Positions 1 to 6,843 of a DNA stretch of 64,000 nt are shown one piece after another. The stretch comes from Prevotella sp. UBA2754. Lineage in GTDB: Bacteria > Bacteroidota > Bacteroidia > Bacteroidales > Bacteroidaceae. The stretch is from NCBI GenBank assembly GCA_002353295.1, contig DEJG01000026.1:306234-370233 (forward strand). The letters run 5' to 3'. The stretch's first letter is position 1. Each line of letters begins with the position of its first letter. The notes below the pieces were generated by a model. That model was not told where the DNA came from. It saw nothing but the letters and a program-made list of their open reading frames with translations, and did no database searches. The position numbers and the translations under genes were made by a program.

Positions 1-354
1 GCCAACATATTCAATATCTGCTCCTAAAAAACGCAAAGCTTCTACCAAAACACTAATGGGGCGATGTTGCATTCGTTCTGTTCCTGTCAGTATATGCTCC
101 TCACCTTCTTTGACAGCTAGATAGGCAGTCATGAAGCGCATGGCAGTGCCGGCAGCCTTGATGTTTATTTCGTAAGGATTATCTTTTAGTGCAGCTATAA
201 TCACTTCCGTATCGTCACAGTTGGAAAGGTTTTCGGGTAATATACTACCTCCCGACAGGGCATGAATAATCAAAGCCCTATTGGAAATGCTTTTCGAAGC
301 GGGAAGTTTAGCAGTATGTCGGAGACGGTTTGGAGCCGTAATTGTATATTGCAT
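1..354 (-). CDS. aroA: 3-phosphoshikimate 1-carboxyvinyltransferase (EPSP synthase), N-terminal part
   Basis: EPSP synthase transfers enolpyruvyl from PEP to shikimate-3-phosphate in the cytoplasmic shikimate pathway. The reverse strand reads from ATG at 354 through 118 codons to the window edge, so the 3' part is missing. The start reads MQYTITAPNRL, then the substrate-binding KSISNRALI segment near residue 20 and NIKAAGTAMRFMTAYL near residue 65, both classic for the family, and the HRPISVLVEALRFLGADIEYVG stretch near the edge. It is not a complete ORF in the window. A TATCTTTG -7 box on the minus strand at 397-390 gives a short leader of about 30 nt. Confidence 0.93.
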   Translation of the reverse strand, partial: MQYTITAPNRLRHTAKLPASKSISNRALIIHALSGGSILPENLSNCDDTEVIIAALKDNPYEINIKAAGTAMRFMTAYLAVKEGEEHILTGTERMQHRPISVLVEALRFLGADIEYVG

Positions 355-389
355 ATATCTTGTTGTATACCTAATTATAATAATTGCTG

Positions 390-397
390 CAAAGATA
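390..397 (-). promoter_or_regulatory. Bacteroidetes -7 box for aroA
   Basis: Minus-strand TATCTTTG, an exact match to the Bacteroidetes TAnnTTTG -7 element, about 36 nt upstream of the aroA ATG. I did not find a convincing TTTG -33 partner at the usual spacing. Confidence 0.5.
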
Positions 398-437
398 ATT
401 CAAAAAGGGCGAATATCTAAAAAAAGTCCGTTAAAAA

Positions 438-470
438 TTTGCAAATCACGAAATAATGATGTACCTTTGC
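438..470 (+). promoter_or_regulatory. Promoter of tRNA-Pro
   Basis: TTTG at 438-441, a 20-bp spacer, then TACCTTTG at 462-469. This matches the TTTG/TAnnTTTG housekeeping promoter of Bacteroidetes and sits about 33 nt before the mature tRNA 5' end. Confidence 0.75.
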
Positions 471-502
471 ACCGCATTTCGAGAAAACGAGGTGTTGAGG
501 AT

Positions 503-575
503 CGGGATTTAGCGCAGTTGGTAGCGCACACGTCTGGGGGGCGCGAGGTCGCTGGTTCGAGTCCAGTAATCCCGA
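503..575 (+). tRNA. tRNA-Pro (anticodon GGG)
   Basis: A 73-nt cloverleaf can be folded by eye. The acceptor stem is CGGGATT with AATCCCG, the D stem is GCGC/GCGC, the anticodon loop CTGGGGG carries GGG at positions 34-36, and the T arm is GCTGG-TTCGAGT-CCAGT with discriminator A. The anticodon stem CACGT/GCGCG carries an A28:C42 mismatch and a T31:G39 wobble. The 3' CCA is not encoded, so it must be added by the CCA-adding enzyme, whose gene lies at 20875-22317 in this window. The gene has its own promoter and terminator. Confidence 0.93.
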
Positions 576-588
576 CTAAGGTAAGATT

Positions 589-623
589 AACCGCTTGATT
601 TTTCAAGCGGTTATTTTCTTTTT
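589..623 (+). terminator. Rho-independent terminator after tRNA-Pro
   Basis: A perfect 10-bp stem AACCGCTTGA/TCAAGCGGTT with a TTTT loop (589-612) is followed by a T-rich tract to 623. Confidence 0.85.
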
Positions 624-691
624 ATGTCGATTTGCTAGCAATTTCGTTGGTCACTAAATACCCTTTTCCCCAAAAATATTTGTATTTCTTG

Positions 692-724
692 TTTGTAATT
701 TCTCTTTTTTTTTATGTATCTTTG
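692..724 (+). promoter_or_regulatory. Promoter of the 778 operon
   Basis: TTTG at 692-695, a 21-bp spacer and TATCTTTG at 717-724 form a near-consensus Bacteroidetes promoter about 53 nt upstream of the binding-protein start codon. Confidence 0.75.
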
Positions 725-777
725 CAATCGAATAGTATTAAGAATGTAGTTCATACATAGGAGAAATTATATTAGAT

Positions 778-1749
778 ATGGCAAGCAAATCGCATGGAAT
801 TACAATCAGAGTGCTGGTGCTAGTAGCAGTTTTTATCGCCCATTGTAACATGCTAAGGGCGCAGGATGAGACCATCGTGTTTACACCTCAGTGGACAGCG
901 CAGGCCCAGTTTGCAGGCTATTATGTGGCCGAGTCAAAAGGATTCTATCGAGAGGCAGGGGTAAAGGTGCGTATAGAACATCCGTCGGTCACGCAGCCCG
1001 CCATGAGCCGACTGCGCAATAACCAGTGCCAGGCCACGACGCTACAGCTCTGTCAAGCATTGGAGATTGTTGACGGAGGCGTTCCTTTAGTCAATATCCT
1101 GCAGACATCGATGAACAATGCGATGGTTATTGTTTCGGCCCGAGGCAAGAACCCGCTAACGCAAAAGGGTGCCAAGGTCGGTATCTGGAGTGTCGGATTC
1201 GGCCAGTTAGCTATATGCATGAGTATCAAGGATCATTTGGACTATCAGTGGGTGCGCTTTGCCCAGAACGTCAATCTGTTTATTTCTGGTGCTCTCGATG
1301 CCACACTGGCCATGAGTTACAATGAGTATTATCAACTGGTGCAGGCAGGTCACAAGATGACCGATAAGAACGTGTACCGTTTTTGTGACCACGGCTATAA
1401 CGTGCAGGAAGACGGCATTTATATGACTCGTGAGTATTATGACACGCACAAGGAACAGGCACGCCGCTTCGCCCAGGCCAGCAGGAAAGGTTGGGAGTGG
1501 GCTGCTGCACATCCAGAGGAGGCACTTGATATCGTGATGCAGTATGTCAATAAGAACCGCATCGCCACGAACCGCGTGATGCAGCGACTGATGCTCAAGG
1601 AGGTGTTGCGACTGCAGGTAGACCGTGAATCGAAGAAGCGCGAGTTTCGCCTGCGCACAGACATGGTGCGGCAGGCCAGCCAGTTGATGGTAGAGAACAA
1701 AATGCTGAGTCGTGAAGTGGTCTATGGAGAACTAGTAAGTGAAAAATAA
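778..1749 (+). CDS. NMT1/THI5-like ABC-type periplasmic substrate-binding protein
   Basis: The 323-residue protein has an N-terminal hydrophobic export signal (about residues 10-28, ending ..LRAQ), followed by FTPQWTAQAQFAGYYVAESKGFYREAGVKVRI. That opening is the signature of the ThiY/SsuA/NMT1-THI5 family, which binds pyrimidine or sulfonate-type small molecules in the periplasm. No ABC permease or ATPase gene is nearby. The next gene, 21 bp downstream, encodes a membrane sensor phosphatase, so the protein may be a ligand sensor rather than a transporter component. The C-terminal third is rich in Arg/Lys and helical. I saw no TPP riboswitch upstream. The family assignment is firm; the ligand and the sensing role are inference. 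Confidence 0.8.
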   Translation: MASKSHGITIRVLVLVAVFIAHCNMLRAQDETIVFTPQWTAQAQFAGYYVAESKGFYREAGVKVRIEHPSVTQPAMSRLRNNQCQATTLQLCQALEIVDGGVPLVNILQTSMNNAMVIVSARGKNPLTQKGAKVGIWSVGFGQLAICMSIKDHLDYQWVRFAQNVNLFISGALDATLAMSYNEYYQLVQAGHKMTDKNVYRFCDHGYNVQEDGIYMTREYYDTHKEQARRFAQASRKGWEWAAAHPEEALDIVMQYVNKNRIATNRVMQRLMLKEVLRLQVDRESKKREFRLRTDMVRQASQLMVENKMLSREVVYGELVSEK

Positions 1750-1770
1750 ATCATTTAATGCTGTATAGCA

Positions 1771-4140
1771 ATGAATAAGATTTTCGCATATATTCGTCAG
1801 AAGCTCTCTGTTAGGGTCAGTCTGTGGGTGGTGTTCTTTGCCACCATCATCTTTAATATCGCTCTCGGCTTCCTATTCTATCAGTCACGTGATACTGTGC
1901 GTCAGGAGGCAGTCAGTCGCGCTATGCAGATTTTGGACAAGACCTCGCTGCAAGTGGAAGGTATCCTGAACCGTGTGGAGGTGGCATCGAACATGACCAA
2001 GTGGCTCGTAGAGCGTCATCCTAACCAAGCTGACTCGATGTTCGTCTATAGCCGAGGAATGCTGCTGAAGAATCCTGACTTCTATAACTGTTCCATCGCT
2101 TTCGAGCCTTACTACTTCAAGGATAAAGGCCGTTATTTTTCTGCTTATACTAAGCACATGGGAGACTCGATACGCACCATACAAGGTGGCAGCGACAACT
2201 ACCAGTATTTCTTCGTAGACTGGTATCTCATGCCGCAACTGCTGAAGAAACCGTGTTGGACGGAGCCATATATGGACTACGATGTACCCACCAATACCAG
2301 CGAGATGGTGACAAGCTACTGCCAGACACTCACCGACAGCCAGGGGCAGGTAATAGGTGTTATCAATACTAGTCTCTCCATCTCTTGGCTTTCGAAAACT
2401 ATTTCGACCATCAAACCCTACCCTAACTCCTATAGCATCATGATAGGGCGGGGTGGCACTTTCTTCGTACATCCCGACACGGCAAAGATTACACGGCAAT
2501 CCATATTTACGCAGACCCTTGAGCAGCCTGATACGGCGCTGACCTCTTTGGGCTATGCTATGACTCACGGCAAGGAAGGTATGAAACAGATGAATCTGAA
2601 CGGTGAGGACTGTTTTGTTTTCTATAAGCCCCTCGGGCAGACTGGCTGTTCTATGGCCATCGTATGTCCGGAAAGCGATATCTTCACAGGCTTTGACAGG
2701 TTGCGCCGCACGATAATGGCTATCATTACCATTGGCCTGGTGCTGATGTTCTATTTATTCATCCGCATCATTACCCGCGAACTGAGGCCTTTGCGCCAAT
2801 TGGTAAAGGAGGCCGAGAATATTGCTTCGGGACAGTTCGATGCTCCGCTCCCCGATTATCAGCGCGTCGATGAGATAGGGCAACTGAGCCATTCCTTTGC
2901 CGATATGCAGCAATCGCTTGTGAAATATATCGATGAGCTCAAGAGTACTACTATTCAAAAAGCATCGATAGAAAGAGACCTGCAGGTGGCCAATGATATC
3001 CAGATGGGTATGCTGCCAGTGGATTTCCCTACGCGAGAAGACCGTGATGACGTACAACTTTATGCCTCGTTGACCCCTGCCAAGGAGGTGGGCGGCGACC
3101 TGTTCGACTTCTATTTCCGCGATGAGAAACTCTTCTTCTGTATTGGTGATGTATCGGGCAAGGGTGTACCCGCCTCACTTTTCATGGCCCTCATCCGTTC
3201 TACTTTCCGTGCCGTATCAGCATACGAGTCGATGCCAGACCGCATTGTCATGATGATGAACAAAACTATCTGCGACATGAACAAGGCTCAGATGTTTGTG
3301 ACACTCTTTGTAGGTGTGCTCGACTTGCCTACGGGCCGTCTGCATTACTGCAATGCCGGACATGATTCTCCGCTGCTCGTAGGTGCCGGAGTGGGTGAGT
3401 TATCCTGTGAATCGAATATCCCCATCGGTTTTATACCATCGTGGCAATATATTCGGCAAGAGGTGAAGATTTTTACTGGCACCACTATTTTCCTCTTTAC
3501 CGATGGACTCACCGAAGCTATGAATGCCAATTTAGAACAGTTCCAGATAGAACGAGTCAACGATGTGGCTAACCAAGCCCTAGCCCAACAACATCAGGAG
3601 CCCCGCCAACTCATCGGCCAGATGACAGAGGCGGTACATCAGTTCGTGGGTGATGCCGAGCAGAGTGACGATTTGACCATGATGGCCATACAGTATATCA
3701 AACAGCAGAGTGATGTGATTATGCGAAAGAGCATCGTTTTGAATGCTAATACGAGTGATATACCGCGGCTGAATGCTTTTGTAGACGAGGTGTGCCAGTT
3801 GGTAGGATTTGAACAGGATGATGTCATGCAGATCGAGATGGCCGTCGAAGAAGCTGTGGTCAACGTAATGAAGTACGCATACCAGCCAGGACAGCAGGGT
3901 GACGTGACTATTGAGGCTGCTTCAAATGGTATGCGCCTGAAGTTTTCCATCATTGACAGCGGTAAACCCTTTGATCCAACCGTGCATGCGGGTGTTGACA
4001 CCTCGTTTCCGGGCCAGGAACAAGGCGTTGGTGGGCTGGGTATCCACATCATACGCCAAAATATGGACTCCATCAATTATGAACGCATTAACGACCTCAA
4101 CGTACTGACATTAAGGAAGAATTTGAAGAACGTTAATTGA
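1771..4140 (+). CDS. Membrane SpoIIE-type serine phosphatase with sensor, HAMP and C-terminal HATPase domain
   Basis: The 789-residue protein reads, in order: TM helix (about 18-37), an extracytoplasmic sensor region of roughly 275 residues resembling a Cache-type domain, a second TM (about 313-335), a HAMP linker (about 335-385), a coiled stretch, a PP2C/SpoIIE phosphatase (about 405-645) and an RsbW/SpoIIAB-like HATPase (about 650-786). Phosphatase motifs are VGGDLFDF, IGDVSGKGVPASLF, NAGHDSPL, FLFTDGLTEA and DDLTMMA, which hold the metal-binding aspartates. HATPase motifs are an N box (EEAVVNVMKYAY), DSGKPFDP and GVGGLGIHII. Phosphatase plus anti-sigma-type kinase in one chain suggests a partner-switching regulator. 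It sits directly behind an orphan binding protein, and a sigma factor lies 2.1 kb downstream on the same strand. No STAS antagonist is visible in between. Confidence 0.9.
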   Translation: MNKIFAYIRQKLSVRVSLWVVFFATIIFNIALGFLFYQSRDTVRQEAVSRAMQILDKTSLQVEGILNRVEVASNMTKWLVERHPNQADSMFVYSRGMLLKNPDFYNCSIAFEPYYFKDKGRYFSAYTKHMGDSIRTIQGGSDNYQYFFVDWYLMPQLLKKPCWTEPYMDYDVPTNTSEMVTSYCQTLTDSQGQVIGVINTSLSISWLSKTISTIKPYPNSYSIMIGRGGTFFVHPDTAKITRQSIFTQTLEQPDTALTSLGYAMTHGKEGMKQMNLNGEDCFVFYKPLGQTGCSMAIVCPESDIFTGFDRLRRTIMAIITIGLVLMFYLFIRIITRELRPLRQLVKEAENIASGQFDAPLPDYQRVDEIGQLSHSFADMQQSLVKYIDELKSTTIQKASIERDLQVANDIQMGMLPVDFPTREDRDDVQLYASLTPAKEVGGDLFDFYFRDEKLFFCIGDVSGKGVPASLFMALIRSTFRAVSAYESMPDRIVMMMNKTICDMNKAQMFVTLFVGVLDLPTGRLHYCNAGHDSPLLVGAGVGELSCESNIPIGFIPSWQYIRQEVKIFTGTTIFLFTDGLTEAMNANLEQFQIERVNDVANQALAQQHQEPRQLIGQMTEAVHQFVGDAEQSDDLTMMAIQYIKQQSDVIMRKSIVLNANTSDIPRLNAFVDEVCQLVGFEQDDVMQIEMAVEEAVVNVMKYAYQPGQQGDVTIEAASNGMRLKFSIIDSGKPFDPTVHAGVDTSFPGQEQGVGGLGIHIIRQNMDSINYERINDLNVLTLRKNLKNVN

Positions 4141-4192
4141 ATCCGTATAATGTGAACCGTCTCTGATAATTTACATTAAATGACAATAGGCT

Positions 4193-5314
4193 ATGAAAAA
4201 GGTTATTATTCTTTTGATGACAGTTATGGGAACATTACAACTTCAGGCTCAGGACGAGAATTTTTGGATTTTTCTCTGCTTCGGACAGTCGAACATGGCA
4301 GGACAGGCTCCTATCGAAGAACAAGATCTTGAGGTGAGTGATCGATATCTCAGTATAGCCACCACCGATGGGGGCGACCGCAAGTTGGGAACGTGGCGCA
4401 AGGCTGTGCCGCCTCTCTGTCGTGCAGATGCTCATCTGGGACCTGCCGATTGGTTCGGCCGTACACTGCTCGATGTAGTACCAGAGAATGTACGTATTGG
4501 CATTGTGTCGGTAGCTGTAGAGGGTTGTCCCATTACTTTTTTTGACAAGGATCAGAATGCGCCGCTTATTGCCAAGGAGGATCGAGACTGGATGAACAAC
4601 ATCCTCAATCAATATGGGCGTAACCCCTACGAGCGACTGCTCTCGATGGCAAAGATAGCAGCTAAGGACGGAATCATCAAGGGTATCCTGCTGCATCAGG
4701 GTGAAACTGATGCCTATAACGATCAGTGGCGCAAGACGCTGCGCAAGATCTATCGCGACCTGCAGCATGAACTGAAGTTCGATTCTACGGCAGTTCCTTT
4801 GCTCGTCGGTGAGGTAGTGCGTGGCGAGTATGGTGGTGTCTGCGCACATGCCAATCCAACCATCAATGATATCCAGAACCACTATCCCAATACATATGTC
4901 GTATCGTCCGAGGATTGTCTGCCTAGCGATGACAACCTGCATTTCTCCAGCGAGGGATATCGCATGCTGGGGCGTCATTATGCCCTACGCTATTTGGAGG
5001 CGACGAATCCGCAGTTGGCCAAGATCTGTCGTGAGAAGTTGGCTGCTGCAGGACTGGACAAGACAAGCGTGGGTGCATCGAGTCTGCAAGTTGAGACAAA
5101 GCGGAATGGTACGATGTTAAGCGTCTCGGCGTCGGAGCCAGTTGAACGGGTCGATGTCGTCAGTTTCTCCGGGCAGACCGTCAAGACCTACGCGCTTGGA
5201 GGCGCAAAGATGTTTGACCTCTATCTGAAGGAGTTGCCTAAGGAGAAATTAGTGTTTGTCTTCCAGAGTGCTGGCGGGCGGGCCACTAAGGATGTGGATC
5301 TGTCAATACGGTAA
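4193..5314 (+). CDS. Secreted SGNH/sialate O-acetylesterase-like esterase (SASA/DUF303)
   Basis: The 373-residue protein has a signal peptide (MKKVIILLMTVMGTLQLQAQ). The catalytic blocks of the SASA family follow: FGQSNMAG with the nucleophile serine near residue 33, LLHQGETDA in the middle, and DDNLHFSSEGYRMLG with the Asp-His pair near residues 244-248. The family removes acetyl groups from sialic acids or from plant-cell-wall polysaccharides. After the catalytic domain, the last 80 or so residues (VSASEPVERVDVVSFSGQTVKTYALGG and onward) read like a small beta-sandwich similar to the sorting-type C-terminal domains of Bacteroidetes secreted proteins, though the match is loose. It follows the phosphatase gene by 52 bp on the same strand. 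Confidence 0.82.
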   Translation: MKKVIILLMTVMGTLQLQAQDENFWIFLCFGQSNMAGQAPIEEQDLEVSDRYLSIATTDGGDRKLGTWRKAVPPLCRADAHLGPADWFGRTLLDVVPENVRIGIVSVAVEGCPITFFDKDQNAPLIAKEDRDWMNNILNQYGRNPYERLLSMAKIAAKDGIIKGILLHQGETDAYNDQWRKTLRKIYRDLQHELKFDSTAVPLLVGEVVRGEYGGVCAHANPTINDIQNHYPNTYVVSSEDCLPSDDNLHFSSEGYRMLGRHYALRYLEATNPQLAKICREKLAAAGLDKTSVGASSLQVETKRNGTMLSVSASEPVERVDVVSFSGQTVKTYALGGAKMFDLYLKELPKEKLVFVFQSAGGRATKDVDLSIR

Positions 5315-5353
5315 ATTTGCGTCGTAAACGATTATAATGAGGGATTTGAAATT

Positions 5354-5791
5354 ATGAGTTACGAGAATCTGAAACTGAGTCGTCAAGGTTGTTTCCGTCT
5401 TTACACGGCAGCACGACTGATGATGCAGGTCTATCAACCCTGGCTAGCCCCATTGGGCATCACTTATACACAATATCTGGTGCTGATGGTGCTATGGGAA
5501 CAGGATGCTCAGCCACTGAATGCCATCTCTCGACGCCTCTATTTGGAAAGCAATACGCTTACGCCCCTCATCAAGCGTATGGAAACTATGAAACTCGTAG
5601 TGCGTAAGAGAAGTAAGGATGATGCCCGACAGACCATCGTTGCTCTGACAGAGCACGGACGGGCCATGGAGCAGCAGGCCGCAACGATTCCCGATTGCAT
5701 GTCGACAGCGCTCATCGAAAGAGGGTTGGATGTGGAACGATATGAACCAGTTAATGCTACGCTTGATCATCTAATAGAGATATTATCATAA
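5354..5791 (+). CDS. MarR-family transcriptional regulator, OhrR-like
   Basis: The 145-residue winged-helix protein begins with SRQGCFRLYTAARLMMQVYQPWL..ITYTQYLVLMVLWE and continues LYLESNTLTPLIKRMETMKLVVRKRSKDDARQTIVALTEHGR. This is the layout of OhrR, the organic-hydroperoxide-sensing repressor, including the reactive N-terminal cysteine (Cys13) and the tyrosines of the sensing pocket. A typical ohr peroxidase gene is not next to it. Between this gene and rhaM there is only a very short ORF. It is presumably autoregulated, but I could not define an operator. Confidence 0.82.
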   Translation: MSYENLKLSRQGCFRLYTAARLMMQVYQPWLAPLGITYTQYLVLMVLWEQDAQPLNAISRRLYLESNTLTPLIKRMETMKLVVRKRSKDDARQTIVALTEHGRAMEQQAATIPDCMSTALIERGLDVERYEPVNATLDHLIEILS

Positions 5792-5828
5792 CAACAATAA
5801 TTATATAACTATTAAAACTTAAGGTATT

Positions 5829-5912
5829 ATGACAAAAGAAGAAGCTTTGAAGCAGTTTGCCCAACTCGGTGCTGTATGGTTTGGAAACAGTAAGCAACAT
5901 TTCGCCATATAG
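5829..5912 (+). CDS. Very short ORF (27 aa), possibly vestigial
   Basis: ATG at 5829 opens a 27-codon frame (MTKEEALKQFAQLGAVWFGN..HFAI) after an A/T-rich leader of the kind that precedes real starts in this phylum. No family is recognised. It could be a genuine micro-protein, a leader peptide for rhaM, or the N-terminal stub of a deleted gene. Confidence 0.25.
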   Translation: MTKEEALKQFAQLGAVWFGNSKQHFAI

Positions 5913-5941
5913 TCAAGGCGGTTGTCGGATCCTTTTTTGCG

Positions 5942-6265
5942 ATGAAACGATATTGCCAGACATTAACCCTCGTCAACGACGAGGAAATGATAGCCCAATA
6001 TGTGGATGCACATGCCCACGTGTGGCCCGAAATTATTGCGGGTCAGCGCGAAGTAGGAATACTTGACATGCAAATATTCAGACGTGGAAACGTGCTGTTT
6101 ATGATATGCGATACGGTCGACGATTTTGACTGGCAACGCGATATGAAACGGTTGGCCACTTTGCCTAGGCAAGCCGAATGGGAAGCATATGTCGCACAGT
6201 TTCAAGGATGTGCGCCTAATGCTCCTTCTGCAGAGAAATGGAAGATGATGGAAAGAATTTTTTAG
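5942..6265 (+). CDS. rhaM: L-rhamnose mutarotase
   Basis: The 107-residue protein has the DUF718/RhaM hallmarks: MKRYCQTLTLVNDEEMIAQYVDAHAHVWPEII at the N-terminus, with the catalytic-region histidines in YVDAHAHVWPEI, then a dimeric ferredoxin-like body with IFRRGNVLFMICDTVDDFDW and a terminal EKWKMMERIF. The enzyme interconverts alpha and beta L-rhamnose in the cytoplasm. Length is normal for the family. No other rhamnose catabolic genes are adjacent, so it is an isolated copy. It is followed after 6 bp by the sigma factor gene. Confidence 0.88.
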   Translation: MKRYCQTLTLVNDEEMIAQYVDAHAHVWPEIIAGQREVGILDMQIFRRGNVLFMICDTVDDFDWQRDMKRLATLPRQAEWEAYVAQFQGCAPNAPSAEKWKMMERIF

Positions 6266-6271
6266 CAAGCT

Positions 6272-6826
6272 ATGGATAAGAATATACAACAGAAACTGGT
6301 GGTCGAGAATATGGGGTATGTCGTGACGCTGGCCCGTCAATATACCTGCGAATTGCTTGGAACCGACGACTTGGTGAGCGAAGGCAGTATCGGCATGATG
6401 AAGGCTGCAGAAAAGTTTGATGCCAGTCGCGGGAAACCTTTCGTTACTTTTGCAGCACCCTATATCCGCCATGCAATAGAAGAAGCCATCCGAAAAGTCA
6501 CAGGTGATGTCCCGTTGCTGTCAACCGACGAATCTCTGCCCGTGGGCTCCAAAAACAATTATACTCTGCTCAATGTTCTGGAAGACAAAGATGCTCCTAA
6601 AGCCGATGGTGCTTTGGAACGAAATACACTGTCGGACGATCTCATGAAAGCCATACGCATACTTGATGAACGAGAACAAGCTGTTATCAGGGCTTTCTTC
6701 GGGGTGGAAGAAGAGCGTAAGACAATGGCGGAGATAGGTGTTGCTTTGGGATTGAAACGCGAGCGGGTGCGCCAAATACGCAACAAAGCCTTGCGCAAAT
6801 TGCACAAGGCCTCGTCGAAAAGCTAA
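6272..6826 (+). CDS. Short sigma-70-family RNA polymerase sigma factor
   Basis: The 184-residue protein contains region 2 (VVTLARQYT..LGTDDLVSEGSIGMMKAAEKFDASRGKPFVTFAAPYIRHAIEEAIRK, about 15-75), a linker of about 45 residues and region 4 (ILDEREQAVIRAFFGV..TMAEIGVALGLKRERVRQIRNKALRKL, about 128-178). Region 1 is absent and region 3 is abbreviated. Compared with the housekeeping factor, the usual YATWWIRQAI segment reads FAAPYIRHAI, so promoter melting or recognition may differ. This is a primary-like alternative sigma rather than an ECF. Its closeness to the SpoIIE/HATPase gene is suggestive of a common pathway. Confidence 0.88.
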   Translation: MDKNIQQKLVVENMGYVVTLARQYTCELLGTDDLVSEGSIGMMKAAEKFDASRGKPFVTFAAPYIRHAIEEAIRKVTGDVPLLSTDESLPVGSKNNYTLLNVLEDKDAPKADGALERNTLSDDLMKAIRILDEREQAVIRAFFGVEEERKTMAEIGVALGLKRERVRQIRNKALRKLHKASSKS

Positions 6827-6843
6827 ATGCTAAAAGACAACTG

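Noticed and set aside
281..598. 105-codon plus-strand ORF over aroA and tRNA-Pro
   Set aside because: It runs antisense through aroA and across a complete tRNA gene; no coding signature.
576..777. TPP riboswitch before the THI5-like binding protein
   Set aside because: No CTGAGA or ACCTGA-type conserved core is present; the spacer holds a terminator and a normal promoter only.
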